A program made the translations under genes and the position numbers. This document shows positions 43,101-55,100 of a stretch of 64,000 nt of DNA, in pieces (within the stretch, counting starts at the first letter, position 1; each line of letters starts with the position of its first letter). Source of the DNA: Branchinecta lynchi (Eukaryota; Arthropoda; Branchiopoda; Anostraca; Branchinectidae); the NCBI GenBank assembly GCA_023053575.1, contig JAKZAP010000009.1:16473869-16537868 (forward strand), read 5' to 3'. The notes beneath the pieces were generated by a model. The model saw nothing but the letters and a program-made list of their open reading frames with translations, did not search any database and was not told the DNA's origin.

Positions 43101-46100
43101 GATTCCGGGCGAACTACTTATCCGGCGAAAGAATGGTTTTCACCATCGTGTTCACCATGTCTTCTTACCCCATAATCAACTATCACATTAGCTGTTTAAA
43201 AATTTAAATTAAACCCCGTCCCCCAGCCCTAAACGTAGGGCCCTACAGAGCCCTTCTACGAACTCGACCTTACTCTTGACCCAAAGAATCCTCACACCAA
43301 GTTTCATCAAAATATCTCATACCCTTCGAGAGTTATCGTGCTTACAGACGGACGGACGGACAATTTTTACGATGTCATAGGTATCCCTCCACTTACGTTT
43401 TGGTAACCTTAGAATCGAAGAGTTTTTCGCTGGACGTGAAAAAAAAAAGAAGAATTGTATGGGTGCCAGAATGTTACAGATTTGTCTGAACAAATGTCAC
43501 AGACTCCTTTGGACAAAAGTGGCAACACTGGTCTGTACTTGATCATTCTATATTTTTTATTCTTGGTCTGATTTGCTTTCAGTTATTTTTCTATCTTAAG
43601 GTGCAACGAGCGAGAGAGCCTTGACGCTTGCTTAAGACGGCTGATGAATACACGGGACAACAAGGACCACAAAGGTCAGGGACTTTGGTGTTCCTTCGGC
43701 CTCCTGCAGGGGAACATTAACGAGGTAGTTTCTGTGTAATTACTTAAAAGGAATTATCTTACGTGTATCACCGCTTCACTCTGTCCCTGATCGTTATGTC
43801 CGTTCTTTTCTTCTAAAGGACCCGTCGCATCTATGATAGCCCACTGATTCGTTCTACTTCATAAACTCTCTATCCGTTCGTATTCCCGAAATTTACATTC
43901 CGTAGGTTTATTCATTTCCCGATCAAACGCATTTTTGCATTTGCCGTATTTGTGTTCTTACGCGACGGCTCCCGTGCATTGTTTTCAAGAAGCTTATTGT
44001 TTAACGGCCGGTTACTCTTGATTTCCGCGTTTATTGTAGAAGGCATGGGGAGGGCGTTGAGACCATTTCTGGGACCTGACAGACGCAGTCCATCTGTCAT
44101 TGATATAGGTTTCTCACCTTCTTCCTCAAAGACGGTTCGTCTGCCCGAATGGTTAGCACGCCAAACTCGTAAGAGAAGGGTCGCTGGTTCGAGTCTCGGT
44201 GCTACCTACCGTTTGATGTGTGGCGTTACCCTGTCAGGCAAACCAAAGTCCACCCAGCTTCAAGTGGCTACCTTGAGAAACTTGGGGAAGGTGGCAGGAA
44301 GGGTGTGCGGAATCACCAGGACGGCCCGCACGCAACCACCCATTGCACTTCCGGGCTGAGGGCAGAGAATCGGAGATCAGCACCGCCAGGTAGGCCTGTA
44401 TAGGCCAATGCCTTTTTAACTTTTCAAACACAGGAAATCAAGAAATTAGCACAGTGCCTTTAGTTGGATTATAGATAAATCTTTTTATTCACCAAAAACT
44501 TATCACGGCTCGCGCCAAATTTGTTTGGTATATATAGTCATGGATGCAACTTACGAGCACACACATAAATCATAAAAGGCCTACGTATATAGGGCTACAA
44601 CGGTCATAAATAAAATTGTAAATTTAAACTAGCAGCTCAGCTTATTCTTCGTTATACAGCTTCAGAAATGAAGGTACAAAACCCTTTGCAAACCTCTTGT
44701 GGGCACATTTGATTCGCTGCAACTTTTCAACCGCAGTAGTGTTAAGAGGATGGACAAGTGGAGGCGAGGTTAAATGAAGATAAGGCTCCTGGGGTGTGGG
44801 CTGAAGACATTCTGACACCGTAGGTGCCCACTAGACCCAGGAACAGTCAGGAAACCGGACAAAAGGGACAACGGAAAGCCTCGGGGAATTCTATAGCTCA
44901 GTCGCAGTCAATCCAGAAATCTCCGATCAAGCTGGTTCACACATCCTAGCGAAGCTGGAATTCACATATCCAGTCAAGCCCGAGGCCTACTAGCCGAGAT
45001 GGACCATATAGTCTATAGATAATTTACTCGTTTTACGTGAACAAGAGTTTGACACATAATATATAACACTAATGGGTCCCTAACTAAATATATAAACAAC
45101 TCTTACCATAAATTATAATATAGAGAGGTCCTGCTTGGACCAAGAATGAAAGAGAACTCTTTTGGCTACGACTCATTCCGTAGCCAAAATACTTAGAATG
45201 AAATGGATCAAAGCCTGACCTCGGATTAGCGAGCAGCTAACTGGAGCTAGTGGATAAAGACCGAGTGACCTATTGTCACGATGCCGGGAAATTAATGATG
45301 GTGATGAAAACCGAAGAGATATACAGAAAAGTAGGCGATAGAGGCAGGGAATAACTAGGAGGACTATTGCAGAGAAAAGTGCTATGGGATGGTCTCCATA
45401 ACAGTAGCTACCTTGTGAGGTAGACTTTTTTGTCAGCTTTTCAGAAGGGAAAATATTTTGATGGATTGGGTGATTCGGAGTTTTGACACCAAACTCCATG
45501 CAAGAGCTGATGAGAACGACATAGGAAGTTCAAAAGAATGAATGGAGCGATTAGGGAACTAGGATGGAAAAGTAATCTAGATAAGGCGGATCCTATAAAG
45601 TTTAATCGAAAATGGCCGAAATAGGACAGTCTTATTACCCCTCACATGTTCACTTAAAGAGGTTTGAAGACCCGATGAAATTGCGATACTTCCTTGCTCC
45701 TGTATCCACGAATAAAGAATCTTCAAAGAGTGGAATCTCGTTGTCGGATTTGGGGTACCTCTATGTGCTTGTACTTGAGTTGTGCTTGAACGATTTGCGA
45801 AAATTAAGTGTTCACACAGTGAGGCAGCTTCGGCAAGTGATCACTGGCCACTGAAAAGCCGCTTTTGTATTGAGATTCGGATTGTCCGCGTCATAGCAGA
45901 ATTTTCCATCCCCAGGACGGCCGTAGATATTCTGAACGTCATAAATATTCCTTCAGCCCAAGCTGTCTGCGAATCATGTTTGATAGAGCAAAACGGATGC
46001 ATCAGCTCTCTGCAAAAAGAGCAATTGCCGGAATCGCGCTTTTCGAAGCCATCCCAAAAGAAAAACTGATATTAAGTCACATAACTAAGTGCCGAACTTC

Positions 46101-49100
46101 TTTCCCACCAATTTGACCAAAATTGATGAAAGTGAGATGACTTTTTCAGACACGATATGTTACCACGGTCGGACGGTGGTATCTTAATATCAGATACCAC
46201 GATAACTGCAAAAACGCCTTTTGACCGTGGTATCAGATACCACGATAACTACAAAAACGACTTTAGACCATGGTATCAGATACCATGGTATCTGCAAAAA
46301 CGCAACTATAGTGTCTTACTCGTCGTTCTAGGTATCGGAAGAGCACCCTAGCCTTGTTCTCGGTAATTACTCTGTTTCCCGGAAAATTGGATTTCCGGAG
46401 ACTATTCTTCCCGGAGACACACGGAACGACCTATATATCACTCTGGTCAGTGGTGACTTTGGGAGGAATATGGGATCCGAACGGAGTATAGAAGTTGTTG
46501 TAAGAGTCTTCGATGAAAACGGGAAAGTCATGGAGGTAAGATTATTTTCTAATATTAAAGTTCCGTCAAAATTATGAGATAGGTCAGGCTTATAAGACGA
46601 GCAACAAAAACAGTGCCAGCCATTCGCCATGCCTTATGAACATCGACTTAAAAAATTACGATTACCCAGTTTATCTTATAGATTTCTCCGAGGTGACTTG
46701 ATTGAAACTTTTAAGATTTGTCATAGTTACTATGATAACATAAGGCCTGATGATGTCCTCACTTTCAATCACAACGGTCTCAGAGGACACAGCTTGAAAG
46801 TTCGTGGTGAGAAATTTCGACATTGGAAAATGGAGCTACAAAAACCGGATAGTGGAATACTGGAATAATCTCCCCGAAATGTCGTAAATGCAGAAAATAT
46901 CAATCAGTTTAAAGCAGGCGTGGATCGACACCTGACTGAAATTGAATTTAGTGTACACAGTGTCTCGAGAAATTAACAGAGGCGAAAGCCTTTTTTACTG
47001 CAGTTATATTACTATTATTATTATTATAGGTCAGGTCCCGACGTTTCCTGATGTTAGAACAAATATGTCTGTAACATCAGAGATTAAGTAATAGATCATA
47101 TAACGAATACTAATTTTAAAAAATACAAACGGATGATTCAAAATTTTAAAGAATGTTAGAAGGGCTGGACCCAGTGGCGAAACTAGGGAGGGGCGTGGGG
47201 GGGGCAGCGGAAGCGTTTCTCTGTGCGGAGACGGTGCGCAGATTCGATTTTCGGTACTGATAAGAGCTTTGACAAACAATTCCCTCATTACGTTTCTGAT
47301 ACTGACGAAAACTCTGTCGGTAAATCATGAAACGATAGGGAAATCGTCAACGTCTGTCGGTGCACGGATTCCGTTTTCAGTACCGGCAAGAAGTCTGATA
47401 AAAACACGTTACTAATACCGTTTCTGACACCGACATAAGCTATGGGGAAGCTTCTTGTCTGGAAATCAGAATTTTTTGGTGTGTGCAGAGATGATACCGA
47501 CAAAAGCCTTGTCGGGAAATCAAGCCGATGATCGGATCCAGATCCTGGTATCTGTTGTTTTTGGGATCCCAAAACGTAAGTGGAGGGATACCTATGACAT
47601 CGCAAAAGTTGTCCGTCCGTCTGTAAGCACGATAACTCTCGAAGGGAATGAGATATTTTGATGAAACTTGGTGTGAGGATTCTTTGGGTCGTCGGACCAG
47701 TCAAGTTCGTAGATGGGCTTTGTAGCTCTACATTTAGGGGTGGGGAAGGGGGTTCAAATTAAGGGGCAAACAAAATATTTTGAAACAGCTAATGTGATAG
47801 TCGATTATGGGGAAGAAGACATGCTGAATACGATGGTGAAAACCATTTTGTCATCAGACAATTAGTTCGCCTGGAATCCGGCCAAAACCGGAAAGTTTGT
47901 TAAAAGTCAAAGTTTTATTTGAAGTTAATTAGATGTTCGGTTTAGGGGTAAGAAGACATGCTGAACACGGTGGGGAAAACCATTTTTGTGCCGGACAAGT
48001 TGGACAAATGTGGACAAATGTACCAAATAATTCTGGCATCAAAAAATTGTCAAATGATTTTAGTAAATTCTCTCACCAAATTCGTGATAAATACCAAATA
48101 CTGGCAAGGATCATTATACCGAAGAAATTTGTACAGATAGCCTATTTAGGAATAGGTGTAACTACCGAATCCCCGTAAATATATCGAACAGTTTTGCCAA
48201 CGAAAAAATACCGAACAATTTTAGTATAAGTTTGGGCCTCCGGCCCAAAATTTTACCGAATCTCGAAAAGGTGGGGGGGTGCTGCACCCCCCCCTTGCGA
48301 CGCCCCTGGGAGGGATACCTATGACTTCGTTAAAGTTGTCCGTCTGTAAGCACGATAACTCTCGAACGGAATGAGATAGTTTGATGAAATTTAGGTGAGG
48401 ACTAAGGTCGAGTTCGTAGATGGGCTCTACCTCAACATTTAGGGGTGGGGGGGGGGGAGTTCAAATTAAGGGGCGAACAATTTTTTAACAGCCAATGAGA
48501 TCGTCGATTTAGGGGTAAGAAGACATGCTGAACACGAATATGAAAACCATTATCTCGCCGGACAAGTAGTTCGCCCGGAATCCGTAAACCGGAAAATTTG
48601 TTAAAAGTAAAAGTTTTATCTCATGTTGATTAGATTCTCGATTTAGGGGTAAGATGATATACTGAATCCCCTTTTGACAATCATTTTCTACCCATACGTA
48701 TAGTTCGCCCAAAATCCAGCTGAAACCAAAAAATTTTTTAAAAGTTAAACTTTTAGCTGAAGTTCGTCAGATATTCGATTTAGGGGTAAGAAGACATGCC
48801 ACGCTTTGACAATCATTTCTACACTGACATATAGTTCGCCCGGGATCCGGCTGAAACCGGAAAATTTGTTAAAAGTTAAAATTGTATCTAAAATTGATTA
48901 GATTTCTGATGTAGGGGTAAGGTGACAAGCTGAATTCGTTTTTATGGCACTTGCCCTTCGGCCAAGTGCCATATAGCGATCGCAATTTCTGTCCGTCCAT
49001 CGGTCGGTCTAGTGTGTTTTACTTCTATGATTTTCTGTTAGACCATTTTTAGTCTGAATTATTTATTCTGTTGTTCTAACTGGAATTATTATTTCATTAT

Positions 49101-52100
49101 CATGTGTCTTGACTTAGAGAACACGCCATTTGGTCCCAAGCCACGACTTGTGTTGATGCTTTGAAAAAAATTAAATTGAATTGAATTGAACAAAGAAGAA
49201 TATATACTTCTTTCTCTCCGCAAAAGTTATTTTCGTTGTACACCTTTACCTCCCCCCTGGGCATCGGAATAGAGTAAAGTTCGATGTTCCAGATTTATCG
49301 GAGAAATACTAATGCTACACAGGAAGCTGTCGGGTTCAGCCTACTCTCGGTTTTCACCACACCACCCCCTTACCCCCCTGTTTACTTGCTAGTGTTTTTG
49401 TATGTATAGTTATTTTAATATTTTCTTCCTTTCGCCCTCTTATTTTCCTCTTCTTTTTTTTCTATAGAATGTCCTCTTCGTCGGTTGCGACAAGGAGTCC
49501 AAGTCACAATTCCGATCAGTCGTTTATTACCATGATGACCGACCGAAGTGGAATGAAATCCTAAAGATCGTCCTTCCGACCGAAGAGTTCTACAACAGTC
49601 ACCTTCGCTTCACGTTCCGTCACAGGTAAATAAAAATAAACGATAATATGTAAACAAAAGTGTAGCTGGTACTTATCTATTTATTTTCTAAGCCTGCTTG
49701 TCTATTTTCTAAAATAAAAGTATGTTAAATAAATCCAAAAATATAAGTAAATAAGTTTGTTTTGCTAAATTACAAAAATAGGGGGCTCGACTCTGTTGTC
49801 TATCTAGGGGCTCTGAAACGAACAGGTTCGACCGTCACTATCTGTACTGTCAAGATCCCCAGTTGTGAACTCGGGAGAGCAGTGGCAAGAATTCTGGTTC
49901 TGAGTATCAGAAACCCACGACGCTCTTATCCCTTTGTCGACCCTCATCTTAGGCAATGGTATGTAAGCTGCTCGGACGATTTTCTTTAAGCTGTTTTTGG
50001 GATCCCAGAACGTTAGCGGCGTGATATCTATGATTTCGTAAAGTTTGTTGGACAAGTAGTTCGCCCAAAATCCGTCCCAAAACTGGAAATCTGGCAATCT
50101 GGGGGGGGGGGGGGGAGGTAAAATATAGCGTTATTATGTTCGGGTCTTCAGGTTTAAGCATGGATGGAGCAATTGAGGAAGTAGGCTGTTTGGCCCTATA
50201 AGTGCGACGGGTCCTATAAGAGGGGGCACTATTACGTAAGACTACTCCTCAATAAGGGAGTTTAAACTTAACTGTTCGGAATAAGGATATATTATTTCCG
50301 TTACTGTAAGTTTCCTTTGTATCTGCGCCGGTCCCATAGTAATTTTAAGATCATTAAATCTTACGGAGCTACCGACATTTTGTCACGGCTGCAAGAATTG
50401 CACATTGATTTCCGTCAGAAATCTAGTCTACGTCTGTTGCCGTATCGCCGACTGATTAGACTTTTTAGTTGTATGCCTATTGTATGTTTCGTAATTTATT
50501 CTCCTGTCGTCTTAGTTCTTTTCGTTTTCATGGTTGCCGTCCCGTTCCCACTTATTTTTTATGGCACTTGCCTTCCGGCCAAGTGCTATATACCGATCAC
50601 TTATCCGTCGGTCTGTCGGTCGGTCGGTTAGTCCGGTGTTTGCAAGTTAGGGTACTTCCATATATGCTAGGACGATGAAACTTGGCAGGCATATTAGGGA
50701 CCCGACCAAACTAAGTTGAAAATAGTCACTTGCTCGATCCGACTATCGTGGGGGGAGGGAGGGGAGCCGGAATGGAATTTAGTGGCATGCATAACTTTCG
50801 AACGGATTATCGGATCTTAATGAAAGTTGATATTGGGAGAAACGTCATGTCTCAGATGTTCCATTTCAAGTCCGGACCGAATCCGATGAATGTGGGGGGG
50901 GGGCGCAGGGGGGGACCGGAAATCATATGACAAGCTTAAAGTGGAGGGATCCGGATGAAACTTGGTGAGAGGAACAAGCACAAGCCCTAGGTACATCATT
51001 GGCAGACGCGGACGGGATTCGTGCACTGTGGTGGGAGTTGGAGGGGGGGAGGGGGGCGGAATTCTGGTGATACGGAGTTAAGTTACTTTTAGGTGGGCTG
51101 GGACAGTGAAACTTGGCAAGCGTACCAGGGACCCGACCAAACTAACTTGGTAATAGTCACTTCCCCGATCCGACCACTGTGGGGGGAGTGGAGGGAAGGG
51201 GAATCCGGAATCTAGAGGTACGTATAACTTTGGAACGGGTGATCAGATCTTAATGAAACTTGATATTTGGAAAGACCTCGTGTCTCGGATGTCCCATGTA
51301 AAGTCCGAACCGGGTCCGATTATTGTGGGGGGGGTGCCGTAAATCTTGTGACACGCGTGAAGCGATTGGGAGGAAACTTGGTGGGAAGAACAAGCACAAG
51401 CCCTAGATTCATCTGTGACAGAACTGGATCGGGTTCGAGCACTGTGGGGGGAGGAAGGGGGGGGGGGGTCCGGAATTCCGGTGATCACCGGTTAAAGTAC
51501 TTCCAGATGTGCTAGGACCATGAAACTTGAACATTAGAGACTTGACATGATTAGAATATTTTTGCTTCATGGGTTTTGCTTACAACTGAATTTCTTAAAG
51601 TACAAATGATACTTTTGATTAAAATATACATTTCATACTCCCGATGAGCTCATCATCATTTTTGCTTCAAGAGTTTTGATTACAGACGAATTTCTGGCGC
51701 CCCTAAAGTGCGCATCATCACAGCCAAATGTATTACCAAACGATACGTTCTCGTGATTTCCAAGGACCCATTATCTCAAGGGTTTTGCTTACAAATGATC
51801 ACAACAAACCCACGAACTGAAGAATTCCTACTTTCATCCTCTGACCCAGCCTTGCAAGTGCCATATGAGCTTGCAGCTCTTGTTGTTTGTCCTTTCTGCC
51901 TTCATCCCTTTTTGTTCTTCCTCTGTCAGTATTGTTCTTCTTTTTGGAATAGTATGCGAAAATTAATGAAAAGTGAAGCTTTTTTCTTTTTCTTTTACTG
52001 CCCCCACAGACCCATTCGGGTTTTCCTGTAGTCAGAGGTATCAGCTACATGTCTAAAGGATGGTAAGAGGGTAAGAAAAGGTGTGTTCATGTAGTTTAGC

Positions 52101-55100
52101 ATGTAAAAGTTGTTTTGTATAATAAAGAGTATTAAACTAAAAAAATAAAACTAAAACTTTACTCCACTTTCTTCTGTTGTAAAACATTTTATGGGTTAAA
52201 AATATACTTATTTGCTGTGTCTAAGGTTGTGTTCTGCCACTTAACGATTGTTAACAAATTGTTAACAATCGTTAACTTTTTGCGCTCCACGTTTCGGATT
52301 TCGAAATTTAAGCTCCGCCCACCTACAATTTCCGTTCCAGAGCTTAACGATTGTTAACTATTTTGCAACGATGGTCGGTGAGCATCGTTACAAAATAGTT
52401 AACAGTTGTAGAACTAGGAAAAGTTAACGATTGTTAAAACTGCAGTTAGATCCGCCCCAAAGTAAAGTTAACGATTGTTAACAATGTTAAGTTGGGGGAA
52501 CGCAACCTAATTCTTACCTTTTATCTCGTCCCCCAGGTCGTCCAGTGAGGGAAAAGACAAGCACGAGAGACCTTTCGCGATCTCATACGCGAGGCTTATT
52601 CAGAAGGACGGAACGACGTTGAAGGATGGTCAACACGAGTTAATGGTTTACAGGGTAAGTGCTGAGCCTCGTTTTAATGTGGCTCGCTGCAGGTCTACTT
52701 CTCGGCCGCTTCCGGGCTGATTCTTCCTACGTTGGTTTGTGCAATGCAGCGCTTCCGAGGAAGGCGGCAGCGCTTCTCGAGAATCGCGGACCGAGCAAGC
52801 CCGTGCTTCCCTGCAAGGTGCTGCTTCAACCAAGAAGAAATCTTACAGGCAGTGAATCCAAAAATGTATCTTCTGCAGAAGCAAAGAAGTGCAGCAGCGA
52901 TGCGGCTGCACTATTGCAACAACGAGACTCTGGAATCAGTGTTATTTTACCGTCTACAGATAGAGATTATCTAGAGGTATAAGAGCTTGAAAAGCGAATT
53001 GAGTCTGGTTCGAGTAGTGTTCCGAAGACTCGCCTTAATAATAGACACAGTTTCCACAGAGGTTGTATATTTGACTCCGGTCTTATGGACCAAATTCTTG
53101 GAGAGAAGAGCGTATTACTCTTTTACCTTAAATTGCACTTGCAACCAAAGTGAGGCTTTCCATCCTATTGTGTTGCCACCAAGGGGCTTCTGAAAGAAGG
53201 GCTTTTGAATATAGTGCGCAAACCACTACAACCATCCGTTCGAACGGAGTAGAGCAAAATAACACCAGGGACCCATAAATTTCCTGTAATGACTCGCCAT
53301 TCAGGGGGCTTGACATTTCCTATGCTTCTATGTTGCTATGTTGCCCGAGCCTCACGTAGTTTCCAAAAATTCCGCTTGGGTTGAAGTTCTTGCTCAGATA
53401 GACAAAATTGCCAGCATGCCACCAGGTACCTAAGCTAAGACAAAAGATCCAGGATACTCTTCCATTACAGGAAATATACCTAGTTCAGCACAACAGCTGC
53501 GAAAAATGTTGTCTATTTGGATAGTCGGGTATTTTATCCCCGTGGGTATTTCTCGAACTATCTGACGCTCGGTCAAGAGCGCATTAGAAATCTCTTATTG
53601 ACAAGCCCCCTGTATGGCGAGTCATTACAGGAAATGTATGGGTCCCTGATAACACCAAGGAGTAGCGCCAAGACGAGAGCAAAATAACACTAGGTAGTAG
53701 TGTCAAGACCTATGCTTTCCTTGATTTGCAAACGGGCCATACTCATAGTGCCGACCACTACGCTTGCGACATTTAAAGCGAGAGTAACTTGCGGATTTAT
53801 AAATTTCTAGTAAAGCTAAGATGCGGTCTGCACACGTCGAGGAAACAGGGAAGGACCTATCTTTTTTTTGCTGTGTTCTGAAAAGAAGTGGTGCACGACG
53901 GGTTCAGTTTCAGCATGGTCGTTTACTATCGCTAGTGGCGCTAGTGTCGCTGTTATTCGAGTTTGTGTCGCTTCTTCCAAGTCTTGGCGGTACTCCCTAG
54001 TGTTATTTTCCTCTGGCCAAGACCTATGCTCTCCGTGATTGGCCGATGATTGGCGTGATTGGTATTCGTAGCGCCTTTCAACTACGCTTGCGGCATTTAC
54101 AGCGAGACAAACTTCCGGGTTGAGAAATTTCTAGTAAAGCAAAGGTGCGGTCTGCACACACCATGGAAACAGTGGAGGCGGTATCATTGTTTTGCTATGT
54201 CCAGAATATGAAGTTATCGGAGCCAGCGCTAATGAACGGCTGAATGAGTTTCAGTAGGGGCGTTTTCTATCGCTAGTGGTGTTAGTGTCGCTGCTATTAG
54301 AGTGTGTGTCAAGTCTTGGCGCTATCCGTATTGTTGTTTTGCTCTGGACCGGAGTTACAAGAACAGTGATCCCGCTCGAAGCAAGTTCGCCTGTATAAAC
54401 TCCATATTCATATGGCATATTCACCTTTTAGCTAGAAATTAGGCCTGTACGTGGCGGTCAAATAGACATGAGCTGAATCAGGGACCCATAAATTTCCTGT
54501 ATTGACTCGCCATTCAGGCGGCTTGTCATTTCCTATGCTTCTATGTTGCTATGTTGCCCGAGCCTCACCTAGTTTCCAAAAATTCCGCTTCGGTCGAATC
54601 GGCGTTCTTGCTCAGATAGAGAAAATTGCCAGCATGCCACCAGATACCTAAGCTAGGACAAAAGATCTAGGATTGATACTCTTCCATTACAGAGAAATAT
54701 TCCTAGTTCAGCGCAACAACTGCGAAAAAAAATTTCTATCCGGATAGTCGGGTATTTTATTCCCGTGGGTATTTCTCGAACTGTCTGACGCTCGGTCAAG
54801 AGCGCATCAGAACTCATTACGCATCAGAGTCATTACAGGAAATTTATGGGTCCCTGGGTGAATGTATATTTTTTTAAGATGCCATTCAGTAAGGAAGAGT
54901 TAAAATACATTTTAGAATTGAAAGCGGACAGTTTACCGCTTAGGAAAAGAAGACCAACTTTTATAAAAAAAAAAAAGCTTCGGTAGCCCTTCAGACCCAC
55001 AACCTGTACCCATTTTTTAACAAGTGAATTATATAGTGCGTAACTTAGTTGTCAAAATCGTGTGTATTTTTTATAGTACTTATGTGTTAATAATTGGACC

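Noticed and set aside
44140..44205. Functional tRNA gene
   Set aside because: The anticodon stem does not pair and the body continues as a SINE.
47031..47704. Regular repeats as a CRISPR-like array
   Set aside because: The units are degenerate with no constant spacer length, and the context is an animal intron.
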